DNA from: Candidatus Hodarchaeota archaeon
Lineage (GTDB): Archaea; Asgardarchaeota; Heimdallarchaeia; Hodarchaeales; Hodarchaeaceae
DNA: 15,843 nt
Direction: 5' to 3'
NCBI GenBank assembly: GCA_016839665.1
Contig: JAEOTU010000114.1
Span: forward strand, 1-15,843
This document shows, one piece after another, positions 7,382 through 15,280 of the stretch (position 1 is the first letter of the stretch; every line of letters starts with the position of its first letter). Position numbers and translations under genes: made by a program. The notes under the pieces are model-generated. The model was not told where the DNA came from, ran no database searches, and saw nothing but the letters and a program-made list of their open reading frames with translations.

Positions 7382-8340
7382 TTCAAGAACCTCTTAACAC
7401 GGATGAAACCTGAACATGTAGAGATTTCTATGCCTTCCTTCTCAAAGTTATCTAGCAATAAATTTAATCCTAGTGAATCAGACGCCATATGTCCCGAAAT
7501 AATAATATTCATAAAGTTTTCTTCAGCTATTTTCCGACTTTCTTCAGGGATGTGCATTAATATAACTGTACCTACACCAGCATCAGCCATCTTTTTATAT
7601 GCTTCCTTAGACGGGGATGTCCCACCTGTCATGCTTACTACAACCTTTCCAGCTCTTCTCTCAGGCGTACCTGTAAATATTATCGGTCCAGAGCCATACT
7701 TTACGGCTTCTTTGAACTCAGGAATCGCTTTTAGCATTTTAAGGATTTCCTCCAAGGTTTCAGGCTTTTTCTCTCCAATTTCTTTTTCTAAGAATTTTTG
7801 AACATGGTTATCTGCTACTGTGTGAGTACACGCTAAGCTTATACCGAGGTGCTGTGCAGCATCGACAGGTTTCTGAGTATTCCTCGGGTATACTACCCTC
7901 TGAACTTCTTTTGCTCTTTTTCCCATCAGCCCTTCGCCGACAGTAATCGAAATACCGTGTTGAGCAAACATATCTGCCTGCATATCCATTACTTCCCAAA
8001 GACCCTGTAAACCTTTGCCTATAGGATGGTGTGCGAGAATCAAATCGTAAGGAGATTCAGGATTCTTCTCGTTAAGTCTGTCTACAAGTAATATTTCACT
8101 TGTATCAATGTCCACACCCGCCATAATCTTTTTAATCTCTGTGTCTGTATCATACAGGATAGTAGAATCGCTAAACGGATTCCAAAGCTTCTCAACATCA
8201 TACTCCTCCCTTTTCTCTTCTTCTAGTTTGTCAAATTTTTTGTATCTCTTCTCCAAAATCCTGTCAATGGCTTCTTTTCCCCTTGGGTCTTGTTCTATAC
8301 CAAACTCTACAGCTTTTCTCATGAATTCCTCAAGTTTCAT
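7378..8340 (-). CDS. NIF3/DUF34-family metal-binding protein
   Basis: NIF3 (DUF34) proteins form hexameric rings with a dinuclear metal site; their role is debated, and NIF3-like proteins have been linked to GTP cyclohydrolase-like and metal-insertion activities. This 320-residue member has the expected ligands: the HHP motif (H104, H105), H173 and D177 in THTVAD, and H284 with D288 in GHMASDSLG. Family members usually have Glu near the last site; the Asp here is a conservative change. Residues 1-60 form a charged helical extension (LEEEKREEY) ahead of the family fold. AGAGGA about six bases upstream supports the ATG. It is the first gene of an operon with the acyl-CoA-synthetase-like gene (4-base overlap) and surE. 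No clear promoter was found in the 117 bases upstream. Confidence 0.85.
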   Translation of the reverse strand: MKLEEFMRKAVEFGIEQDPRGKEAIDRILEKRYKKFDKLEEEKREEYDVEKLWNPFSDSTILYDTDTEIKKIMAGVDIDTSEILLVDRLNEKNPESPYDLILAHHPIGKGLQGLWEVMDMQADMFAQHGISITVGEGLMGKRAKEVQRVVYPRNTQKPVDAAQHLGISLACTHTVADNHVQKFLEKEIGEKKPETLEEILKMLKAIPEFKEAVKYGSGPIIFTGTPERRAGKVVVSMTGGTSPSKEAYKKMADAGVGTVILMHIPEESRKIAEENFMNIIISGHMASDSLGLNLLLDNFEKEGIEISTCSGFIRVKRFLK

Positions 8341-8457
8341 TAGATTCCTCTCATTTTAATTTAGTAACAACGATTGAAAGATCATTCGCATCAATTTACT
8401 GTGTCTAGTTAATAGTTTTTGCAAAGAAATAGGTTAATGAATCTCTCTTTCTCATTA

Positions 8458-10347
8458 TTAATATTTTTCCAATCTCTCTACTAACTGTCTTGCTTTTGCT
8501 GCATATTCCAAGACTTCCTCTTCCTTAAGATAGATTTTCTTGTAAACCATTCGCTCAAGTAAGTCTTCTAATCGTGTTAACTTTATGATATCATTCATAG
8601 GAGGTTTCTGTTCAACAAACAATTCCCACTTGCCAATTTGATTGATCAATGATTCCTTTTCACTTAAGATCACTGAGGCAAGGTTTTCAAGGCCTTTATC
8701 TTCTGCAAGTGTTTGGGCGAGAGCTAACAGCTCTTGCGCTCTTTCCACATCCAATTCCAGCAATGCTAATTTTGATTGTAACCAGTATGCATTTGCAAGC
8801 CAAAAATAGGAATTTTGATCTTTAGCAATCTCAAATAGCTGCTGCAATAAAGCTTTCACTTCAATCAGTACTTCTTCGTTTCCTGTTGTTTGTAATTCTA
8901 GTATAAGTAATTCACTGAGTTTTAACAATGCTGTTACTGTTATTTCGATATTGAAAATCTCTTCCTGAGCAATCCCTTCATATATTTGCTGAGCTTCAGC
9001 TCTAGTAATGATTCTATCCTTCATTCCTAACACTTGGGCTTTTGCCACACGATGTCTTTGGTCTATTACCTTATCTTTCTCTTTATCGTTTATCTCCTGC
9101 AATTTTTGTAGATATGATTGAGCCTCTTCCATTGATCCTTTGAATATTGATACACTGACTAGATTATAGAGAGAAATCGCTATATCGAGATTATTTCCAA
9201 TTTCTTCAGACAGAATCAAACTTTTCTTATGAAAAGCGAACGCAGTTTCTAATTCTCCCTTTCCTTCGAATACACAACCAATATTATAGAAACTAACAGC
9301 GATTTCCTGCTTGTTACCGAGTTTTTCACTTATATCTAAGCTTTGTTGGAATCTGTGTAACGCTAGATCGGGTTCACCCCTTATTAGATGAACATGACCA
9401 ATATTATTAAGGCAAATCGCAATTTCATTTTTTCTCTTTAATGCTTTAAATACATCTAAGGCTTTCTGCAAGGAATCAAAAGCATAGTTAAGTTCCCCTC
9501 TATCTCTATAAATGAGACCAATATTCAGAGACAACACCGCGTTGTAATGTTTTTTTCCGAGCGTTTCGCTAATTATAAGGCACTTTTGATAATTTTCTAA
9601 CGCTTTGTCCAGCTCTCCTTGTTGCCAATGAATCATTCCAATATTATTTAGAATTTTAACAATTAAATTCCTATTTTCTAGCTTTTTAAAAATTAACAGA
9701 CTTTTGTCAAAGTTTTCCAGAGCAGATTCAAATTCACGTTTAGAAGCAAGAATAATCCCAATCTCATTATGAGTATCAGCGATTCCATATAGATTTCCTA
9801 ATTCATGTCTAATAGAGAGACACGTTTCTAAATAATTAAGTGCCGCGTTCAAATTGCCTTTTTTTCTAAAAATTTTACCTTTAAGATGCAAAAAAGTGGA
9901 ATCTCTTAGAGGAATTTCTAATTTCAATCCAGATTCCATATTCCTGAGGTAATTTTCACCACTTTGTATCGAGTCAAGACCATTGTCTAAATTACCAAGC
10001 TCAATCATAGCAGTTACCTTTGAGATAATGGCATCAACTATCAATAATGGATATCCAATCTCTAGACTCTCTTTAAACAACTGTTCAGCAAGTGCTAGTC
10101 CGTTCATCGGTTTTTCCATTTGAGTTAGGAGCAAACTTTTTAGAATTTGGCCTTTTTTTCTCCCGTATTCCGACATTCCGTCCTTGGTTTCCAGTTGTTC
10201 TATTTCTCGCATAGCTTCATCAAGTCTTCCACAATGAACAAGATTCTCCACCCGTCTTATTTCTGGAATTTGGTCCTGTACTTTGTTTTGATCCTTTTTG
10301 CCCTTGGTGAATCGAAAAATAGAAGGTTCAGGCATTTCTATAATCAT
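8458..10347 (-). CDS. TPR-repeat protein with helical C-terminus
   Basis: This 629-residue protein has no signal peptide or membrane segment, so it is probably cytoplasmic. Residues from about 150 to 420 hold seven tetratricopeptide repeats spaced exactly 40 residues apart, with the recurrent pattern NNIG...GELDKALENYQKSL. This spacing, with longer helices, matches the kinesin-light-chain and LGN type rather than the 34-residue type. Residues 30-140 hold more degenerate helical repeats. The C-terminal 200 residues are Glu/Leu-rich helices, possibly further TPR-like pairs and a short coiled coil. TPR arrays bind protein partners; none is indicated by neighbours. The start at 10347 has no clear Shine-Dalgarno sequence; an ATG four codons later is possible. 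Large TPR families of this type are common in Asgard and some methanogen genomes. Confidence 0.9.
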   Translation of the reverse strand: MIIEMPEPSIFRFTKGKKDQNKVQDQIPEIRRVENLVHCGRLDEAMREIEQLETKDGMSEYGRKKGQILKSLLLTQMEKPMNGLALAEQLFKESLEIGYPLLIVDAIISKVTAMIELGNLDNGLDSIQSGENYLRNMESGLKLEIPLRDSTFLHLKGKIFRKKGNLNAALNYLETCLSIRHELGNLYGIADTHNEIGIILASKREFESALENFDKSLLIFKKLENRNLIVKILNNIGMIHWQQGELDKALENYQKCLIISETLGKKHYNAVLSLNIGLIYRDRGELNYAFDSLQKALDVFKALKRKNEIAICLNNIGHVHLIRGEPDLALHRFQQSLDISEKLGNKQEIAVSFYNIGCVFEGKGELETAFAFHKKSLILSEEIGNNLDIAISLYNLVSVSIFKGSMEEAQSYLQKLQEINDKEKDKVIDQRHRVAKAQVLGMKDRIITRAEAQQIYEGIAQEEIFNIEITVTALLKLSELLILELQTTGNEEVLIEVKALLQQLFEIAKDQNSYFWLANAYWLQSKLALLELDVERAQELLALAQTLAEDKGLENLASVILSEKESLINQIGKWELFVEQKPPMNDIIKLTRLEDLLERMVYKKIYLKEEEVLEYAAKARQLVERLEKY

Positions 10348-10390
10348 CCGATCTAGAATACAGGTTTTTTGTTATTTTGAAAGTGGTCAG

Positions 10391-10400
10391 CTTTTAAATT
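10391..10400 (-). promoter_or_regulatory. TATA box for the TPR gene
   Basis: On the minus strand AATTTAAAAG lies about 45 bases before the ATG at 10347. It predicts a transcript start near 10370 and a leader of about 20 bases. That short leader agrees with the lack of a Shine-Dalgarno sequence. Confidence 0.4.
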
Positions 10401-10460
10401 TGATCAAGAATCTGGATAAAAAATTAGAAAATGTAATAGAAAGTAATTATTCATAGAAAT

Positions 10461-10505
10461 AAATAAAATAAGAAGGTGTTAATCCCGTCAGTTGTCGGGA
10501 TTAGC
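10461..10505 (-). terminator. Hairpin terminator of the beta-helix gene
   Basis: TAATCCCG at 10480-10487 pairs perfectly with CGGGATTA at 10496-10503 around an 8-base loop, and a G-C pair beyond a wobble extends the stem to ten. On the minus strand the hairpin follows the beta-helix stop codon (10524-10522) by about 17 bases and is followed by a T-rich tract with TTATTTTATTT. It is the strongest hairpin seen in the window. Confidence 0.6.
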
Positions 10506-10521
10506 GAAGGAAATAACGTTT

Positions 10522-12462
10522 TTAGCTTTTTCTAGCATTCTTTTTTACCCTAACTGTGATAATTGTCATCGCAAGTGAACTCATCGCAATAACAACAGTC
10601 AAACCTGGTGCAGCCGTTGTTTCAGTTGAAGGTTCTGTTGATTTTTCAGTTGTTATCTCGGTTGTTTTCTCAGGAGGAGGACATCTAGTATCTGACTGAA
10701 TAAGTGCTGCCATAGGAGTTGCATCTTCGTTGTCTCTTCCACCTTCAATGGTATAGGGATTATCAGCAATTCCATCCTCATTCTCATCAGTATTATCATG
10801 ATCGTCCCAAAAATTGTAAGCAAATTGATTTCCTTGACCATTATCATACGCTTGAGATTCACCGTCTCGATTATTTTGATAGAAATTATTACATTCTACT
10901 GTGTTACTCTCGGAACTAGTATTAATACTTATTCCATACCAGCTATTGTTATACACATTGTTGTTGTAAATCTCATTACGATTTGAGGGATCCAAATATA
11001 TACCATGACCACCTCCAGCGCCAATTTGGATAGAAAAGCGAATTTCGTTTGAGGTAATCACAAACCCAGCCCCATTGTAACCATTTCCAAATATTTCATT
11101 ATTTTCAACAAGATTGTCATCCGAATTCTCTAGGAATACACCATTACCCGCGTTATCATACACAACGTTGTTGGTAATGATGTTATGATTAGAAGGATCA
11201 AGATAAATTCCATGACCACCTCCAGCGCCATTTTGGATAGAAAAGCGAATTTCGTTTGAGGTAATTCCAAACCCACTCCCAGAGTCCCCATTCCCAAAAA
11301 TCTCATTGTTATCAATGAGGTTATATTCTGAATCCTCTAAAAACACACCACTACCCGCGTTATCATGCACGACGTTGTGTGTAATGTTGTTATGATTAGA
11401 AGGATCAAGGTAAATTCCATGACCACCTCCAGCGCCATTTTGGATAGAAAAGCGAATTTCGTTTGAGGTAATTCCAAACCCACTCCCAGAGTCCCCATTC
11501 CCAAAAATCTCATTGTACTCAACAGGATTATTATGTGAATTATTGAGATATATACCATTGTTTTCGTTACCATGAATCGAATTGTTGTAAATGGCGATAA
11601 ATTCCGATTCGTAAATATAAAGACCATTGTCATTGTTATTGTACACAGAATTATTGAACACATTAGCGGTACTGAAATTATCAACAATTATTCCATTATC
11701 ATATGAATCATATGAAGTATTGTTATAAATAGAAATATCTGAAGATGCAGAAATTGTGATTCCTGAACTGTATTGATCTGGGTCATTAAACGCGTTAATA
11801 CTATTTTCAAAAGCTGTATTATTGAAAATAGTGATATTTCCAGAATCCAAAACAAATATTCCACTACCACTGTTGTTAAAGACGGTATTGCTGTTAACAA
11901 CACAATCTGGAGATGAGAACATAGTAATCCCCTGTCTAGTATTATTATAGAGAGTATTCACAGACAGGCTGTTATTGGGGGAATCCTCCAAATAGATACC
12001 ACGATCACCGTAGTGAATATCATTATTAACAACGGTGCCATGAGTTACATTGGAAAGATATACACCATGATGATCACTAGTTATACCATTTAATAAACAG
12101 TTACTGATTCTAAAGAACGCTGTCGTATTGTGTATTTCAATAAGTACCTGTGAAGAATCTGTTATATTATAATTTTCTATCTCGTATGGGGCGCCTAGTG
12201 TCCCATTACCAGGAAAATTGTAACCAGCTGGACCAAAAGCTGAATCATTAGCAATGTAGAAGGGAGCAGACTGATTTAGCACCGAAGTACTTGAGATCCG
12301 AAATATTTCTTGATACAAATCAATAGATCTGAGAGGTAAGTTTTTTTGAAATTTATTTTCCTCTTGATCTTTGTTTATTTCCATTCCAGGAACTTGGGTA
12401 GCAGTTTGAAAAAATACAATCAATAATAGTAGGATCAATAATGTTATCTTTCCATTTTTCAT
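10522..12462 (-). CDS. Secreted parallel beta-helix (NosD/CASH-type) surface protein
   Basis: This 646-residue protein starts with a signal peptide: MKNGK, then a Leu/Ile core and FFQTATQVPG. Residues of about 60-530 are right-handed beta-helix turns, each giving NGIYL, NNTxYNN or similar; Asn, Gly and Ser dominate and N-x-S/T sequons are very numerous. The turn pattern is that of NosD-like periplasmic copper-binding and CASH carbohydrate-binding proteins. The region ending DDHDNTDENEDGIADNPYTI is the usual acidic, Ca-like C-terminal cap. A Thr/Glu-rich linker (TTEITTEKSTE...) leads to one hydrophobic helix (LTVVIAMSSLAMTIITV) and a basic tail, so the protein is anchored at the outer face of the membrane or is a sorting substrate. 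The ATG at 12462 is chosen because GGAGAG lies seven bases before it; an ATG at 12489 would put the Shine-Dalgarno sequence inside the gene. It contains a three-copy 207-bp repeat. Confidence 0.9.
   Translation of the reverse strand: MKNGKITLLILLLLIVFFQTATQVPGMEINKDQEENKFQKNLPLRSIDLYQEIFRISSTSVLNQSAPFYIANDSAFGPAGYNFPGNGTLGAPYEIENYNITDSSQVLIEIHNTTAFFRISNCLLNGITSDHHGVYLSNVTHGTVVNNDIHYGDRGIYLEDSPNNSLSVNTLYNNTRQGITMFSSPDCVVNSNTVFNNSGSGIFVLDSGNITIFNNTAFENSINAFNDPDQYSSGITISASSDISIYNNTSYDSYDNGIIVDNFSTANVFNNSVYNNNDNGLYIYESEFIAIYNNSIHGNENNGIYLNNSHNNPVEYNEIFGNGDSGSGFGITSNEIRFSIQNGAGGGHGIYLDPSNHNNITHNVVHDNAGSGVFLEDSEYNLIDNNEIFGNGDSGSGFGITSNEIRFSIQNGAGGGHGIYLDPSNHNIITNNVVYDNAGNGVFLENSDDNLVENNEIFGNGYNGAGFVITSNEIRFSIQIGAGGGHGIYLDPSNRNEIYNNNVYNNSWYGISINTSSESNTVECNNFYQNNRDGESQAYDNGQGNQFAYNFWDDHDNTDENEDGIADNPYTIEGGRDNEDATPMAALIQSDTRCPPPEKTTEITTEKSTEPSTETTAAPGLTVVIAMSSLAMTIITVRVKKNARKS
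10894..11514 (-). repeat. Three 207-bp tandem repeats inside the beta-helix gene
   Basis: Three in-frame units of 69 codons lie end to end: 11514-11308, 11307-11101 and 11100-10894. Each unit begins NEIFGNG and includes SNEIRFSIQ and GGGHGIYLDPSN. Units 1 and 2 are almost identical over 128 bases (11389-11516 against 11182-11309, one difference seen). Unit 3 has diverged, most in its last third. The pattern indicates a recent duplication of a block of beta-helix turns. Confidence 0.9.
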
Positions 12463-12616
12463 AAATTTTCTCTCCTTAATTGTCATCATGATACTTTGTA
12501 TGATAGTAGCAAAATTCAGGATCTAATACTCTTAATCATGAACATTTTTAAGATTTGCCACCTAAAAGAATTAACCTCCGAATTCTCCCCTTGCTTACTA
12601 TTAGACAACAACAAAC

Positions 12617-12637
12617 TGGAATCTCATAGAAATTCCA
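12617..12637 (-). terminator. Possible weak terminator after the transglutaminase-like gene
   Basis: On the minus strand TGGAAT pairs with ATTCCA across a 9-base loop, 14 bases after the stop codon, followed by the T-rich GTTTGTTGTTGTCT. The stem is short and no pure T-run follows. Confidence 0.25.
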
Positions 12638-12650
12638 TTTGAATCCCATC

Positions 12651-13262
12651 TTAACTCATAAGATATCCATAGTGCTCTTGGAATGAATCGAAAATTTCCT
12701 TGTAAGGCAGATCAGCATAGGTGCCTCTATCATTGATATATTCAACGAATTTTCTTCCCAAGTTGTCATGTGGTTTAAAGGTTGCATCATTCACACCATC
12801 AAATGTACATACTGGGAAATCATGACGTTCACAAAGAGGAGTTTGAAAAGAGGGAGTAAGCTTTATCCATTTATCTAAGTAAACATCAACATATCCATGA
12901 AAGATCATAACATTGGTCTGAAGAATTTCTAACAAGTGCGGGGGGATTCTATGGTTGATTATGTCAGCAAAGTGCAGTCTGGCAGGAATATCATTAGCTC
13001 GCAATAAAGCGACCAAGGCAACTGATTTTGGAATACAAAATCCAATCTTCTTTTGAATAGTCGCACTGGCTGTCATATCTTCTGGCCCGTGATACGTAGT
13101 AATATCAATAGTGTATTTAATTTGGTCACGAACATAGTTAAATGTTGATATTGCAGTTTCGACTTTTTCTCTTCCTTCAGCGAGGTTAAGTGCCAATTTC
13201 GTTATTACTTCGGATTGAGAGTCAATGAAAAATGTTGGTTCGAGATATCTACTAGAAACCAT
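12651..13262 (-). CDS. Transglutaminase-like cysteine-protease-fold protein
   Basis: This 203-residue protein matches the transglutaminase-like superfamily, whose prokaryotic members are mostly thiol proteases or amidases. The catalytic Cys76 sits in KKIGFCIPKS at the head of a helix followed by LLRANDIPARL. His122 lies in FHGYVDVYLD, followed by KWIKLTPSF. The usual third residue, Asp in the W-x-x-x-D-P motif, is Thr136 here; a whole bacterial-type subfamily has the form W-V-K-A-T-P-x-F-N, so this is a subfamily trait, not a defect. The C-terminal part (CERHDFPVCTFDG, FKPHDNLGRKFVEYINDRGTYADLP) also follows that subfamily. The protein has no signal peptide. It starts 21 bases after the NAD-synthetase-like gene, with AGG nine bases before the ATG, so the two are surely one operon. 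A bacterial origin is plausible. Substrate unknown. Confidence 0.85.
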   Translation of the reverse strand: MVSSRYLEPTFFIDSQSEVITKLALNLAEGREKVETAISTFNYVRDQIKYTIDITTYHGPEDMTASATIQKKIGFCIPKSVALVALLRANDIPARLHFADIINHRIPPHLLEILQTNVMIFHGYVDVYLDKWIKLTPSFQTPLCERHDFPVCTFDGVNDATFKPHDNLGRKFVEYINDRGTYADLPYKEIFDSFQEHYGYLMS

Positions 13263-13283
13263 GATTTATTTCCTACCTAGAGA

Positions 13284-14231
13284 TTATTGTGCAATTTTGG
13301 GAATGAGGGGGACTTTTCTTTGAATTTTTGAGACTTGAAAGAAATGGTTGACATGATCAATTTTTTCTATATCTAAGTGAAGTTCTGCACATACTTTCAT
13401 CGGAGGTAATCCTGAATTTAATCTTACTAAAATTCTATCAACATCGATTGATTCTAAATCGAAAAAGTACTGGTATTTATTCTGAACTCCTGGAAGTATA
13501 TCCGTATAAGCTAGATCACGAATCTCTTTCGGTACATCTAAATATTCAGCTAATTGAAGAACTTGTGTGCGAAAAAGATCACCTAGGGGCATAATATCCG
13601 CCGCATGTCCATAACCGAACGGGGTGAATAATCCTGTAAGCCATTCAGTTTTATTTGTTTTACTGACTAAGAGGTAATTCTCTCTTTCAACAATGAGGTA
13701 AGCTAAAAGGATTTTTAACCGCTTTCTAACTTTATTTCGAGCTATTACTTGTTGAAAGAATTTGTCTCTGTCAGACGTTAACTTACCAACATGAGCATAG
13801 GTCTTCTCTCCCACGATTTTTTTTACGAGATTGGTTCGCAGTAAAAGATGACTAATATTGTGTTGTTGTGAAATAGGTACCACTCCAACCAATTCAGGAA
13901 CCAATCCCTCGACAGTATCAAACTGTTTTGAGATTTTTCTGATATCGAAACTAATTATATTATCACTGGATATCCTAAGCAATTTAGTAGCATTTGATGA
14001 AATTTCTTCTCTTCTCGATTTTGGAACATCACTAAGAATAACTATTTTGACAGAATCTATGCCTGCAGCTTCGATTGCAAGCTGTACTGCTGTATACGAG
14101 TCATTTTGACCGCTAAATATGACTAATAATCCACTTCCTTCTCGTTCTTCTAATGCTTTTTTAATAAATGATACAATCTGTTCTTTAACAGCCTTTGGAT
14201 CAATTGTCAAGTCGAAATTAGTCAATTCCAT
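13284..14231 (-). CDS. Divergent NAD-synthetase-like (NadE family) N-type ATPase
   Basis: NadE adenylates nicotinic-acid adenine dinucleotide and amidates it to NAD+. This 315-residue protein follows the archaeal NadE order (numbering from the GTG one codon upstream): ATP loop SGQNDS (41-46) for SGGxDS, YLLVSKTNKTEWLTG (187-201) for the conserved GTxNKxE block, MPLGDLFRTQV (215-225), and a basic C-terminal end (SKIQRKVP). Several signature positions differ. The second Gly of the ATP loop is Gln43. The TKYGD block reads TPFGYGHAAD (204-213), losing its Lys and Asp. The PSAGL and QTDE blocks read AYTDIL and QNKYQ. About 60 residues (100-160) show no clear family match. It may have a different amidation substrate or be inactive. 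ATG at 14231 is preferred over the adjoining GTG at 14234; AGAGGA is rather far upstream. Confidence 0.75.
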   Translation of the reverse strand: MELTNFDLTIDPKAVKEQIVSFIKKALEEREGSGLLVIFSGQNDSYTAVQLAIEAAGIDSVKIVILSDVPKSRREEISSNATKLLRISSDNIISFDIRKISKQFDTVEGLVPELVGVVPISQQHNISHLLLRTNLVKKIVGEKTYAHVGKLTSDRDKFFQQVIARNKVRKRLKILLAYLIVERENYLLVSKTNKTEWLTGLFTPFGYGHAADIMPLGDLFRTQVLQLAEYLDVPKEIRDLAYTDILPGVQNKYQYFFDLESIDVDRILVRLNSGLPPMKVCAELHLDIEKIDHVNHFFQVSKIQRKVPLIPKIAQ

Positions 14232-14279
14232 CACATTTCTAAATCAAGAATCCTCTGTAGACGGATTAAAACGTATATT

Positions 14280-14287
14280 CTATAAAG
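14280..14287 (-). promoter_or_regulatory. TATA box of the NAD-synthetase-like operon
   Basis: CTTTATAG on the minus strand lies 49-56 bases before the ATG at 14231, predicting a transcript start near 14258. The shared element TTTCTTACCGAG lies just upstream. Confidence 0.45.
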
Positions 14288-14291
14288 TTAC

Positions 14292-14303
14292 CTCGGTAAG
14301 AAA
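14292..14303 (-). promoter_or_regulatory. Shared promoter-upstream element, copy 2
   Basis: This is an exact copy of TTTCTTACCGAG, four bases upstream of the CTTTATAG box of the NAD-synthetase-like operon. Copy 1 has the same orientation and nearly the same position relative to its TATA box. Confidence 0.35.
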
Positions 14304-14322
14304 AAGTGAAATATTCAGCTCG

Positions 14323-14330
14323 TTTTATAT
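14323..14330 (+). promoter_or_regulatory. TATA box of the MaoC-like gene
   Basis: TTTTATAT on the plus strand would start transcription near 14353, giving a leader of about 55 bases before the TTG start. It lies in the 173-bp divergent region shared with the NAD-synthetase-like operon. Confidence 0.4.
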
Positions 14331-14407
14331 TGTTAATGCTTTAATGGAATCCTTACAACCTTTGAACACTTAAGAATCTGTATCAAAAATGTTAAGGTGA
14401 AATAAGA

Positions 14408-15271
14408 TTGGAACAAAGTGAAAGTGGTCTCGACCCAGCTATTGTGGGTAGACGTTATTTGGGAAAATTGGAAGTGGTTGACCCTGAAAGAGTGGCATTA
14501 TATGCAAAAGCAACGAATGAAACAAATCCCCGTTATTTTGCCCAAGATGAAACCAAACTAGCAGTCCCACCCATTTTCCCAGTAACAATGTATATTGATC
14601 TCATGATCAAAATTGTAACAGATGACTCTTTAAATCTTGACATTTCGAGGATGGTTCATGGTGAACAAGAAATACTCTACCATCGTCCGCTAAAACCATG
14701 GGATAATATTAGTACTGAAGTAGAACTAGAATCCATTGATGTTAAAGAATCAGGTGACATTTTATGGGCTGTATTCAAGGGTCTTAGTGAAGACGAAACA
14801 GTCTTTGAAATGCGATCTAGTATGTTTTTCAGGAAGCCTAGGAAAAGACCTAAACCTAGAAAACTGAAGGAAAGCGATGAAATAATTGAAAAACAGATAG
14901 TAGTTAGGAAGCAAATGAATGTCACTTCAGATCAATCCGTCCGTTATGCTGCTGCCTCCGGCGATGAAAATCCTATTCATTTAGATAAAGATTTTGCCAC
15001 AGCTGTTGGATTACCCGATATAATTCTTCATGGGTTATGCACATTAGCTTTTGCAACACAAGCAATTGTAGATGGACTTGCGGAAGGTGATCCAACCAAA
15101 GTTAAAAAAGTAAGAACACGCTTTTCAAAACCTGTCTTCATGAATGACACGCTTACCACGGAAGGATGGATGCTGAAAAAAAACTCAACGAGTAGATTAA
15201 TCGGATTTGAGACCCGGAATCAGACTGGAGAGACAGTCTTAACACTGGGTCAAGTAGAGCTTTTAAATTAA
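14408..15271 (+). CDS. Double hot-dog MaoC-type (R)-enoyl-CoA hydratase
   Basis: This 287-residue protein has two hot-dog domains, as in hydratase-2 and FAS1-like dehydratases. The N-terminal domain (about 15-142) has YAKATNETNPRYF and PPIFPVTMYIDL, the substrate-side half without catalytic residues. A basic linker (142-153) joins it to the catalytic domain (about 165-287), whose hydratase motif AAASGDENPIH supplies Asp186, Asn188 and His191, followed by GLPDIILHG. It should hydrate a trans-2-enoyl-CoA to the (R)-3-hydroxyacyl-CoA or run the reverse dehydration. Chain length is not evident. The start is TTG at 14408; GGTGA at 14396-14400, seven bases before, supports it. It faces the amidohydrolase remnant with a 9-base gap, and is divergent from the NAD-synthetase-like operon. 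It may act with the acyl-CoA synthetase, but that link is inference. Confidence 0.9.
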   Translation: MEQSESGLDPAIVGRRYLGKLEVVDPERVALYAKATNETNPRYFAQDETKLAVPPIFPVTMYIDLMIKIVTDDSLNLDISRMVHGEQEILYHRPLKPWDNISTEVELESIDVKESGDILWAVFKGLSEDETVFEMRSSMFFRKPRKRPKPRKLKESDEIIEKQIVVRKQMNVTSDQSVRYAAASGDENPIHLDKDFATAVGLPDIILHGLCTLAFATQAIVDGLAEGDPTKVKKVRTRFSKPVFMNDTLTTEGWMLKKNSTSRLIGFETRNQTGETVLTLGQVELLN

Positions 15272-15280
15272 TAGAATCCG

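Noticed and set aside
7403..7801. 132-codon frame antisense to the NIF3 gene
   Set aside because: It is the shadow of a gene with clear metal-site motifs and has no start signal of its own.
8435..8457. TAATGA/TCATTA hairpin directly after the TPR gene
   Set aside because: The stem is six pairs, mostly A-T, with a long loop; too weak to call a terminator.
10894..11514. CRISPR-like or mobile-element repeat
   Set aside because: The 207-bp units are contiguous, in frame and coding, with no spacers, terminal inverted repeats or transposase.
11130..11687. Alternative-frame minus-strand frames inside the beta-helix repeats
   Set aside because: They recur with the repeat and are by-products of its Asn/Gly-rich codons.
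12463..12489. Longer beta-helix reading from the ATG at 12489
   Set aside because: The Shine-Dalgarno sequence lies inside this extension and points to the ATG at 12462, which also gives a standard signal peptide.
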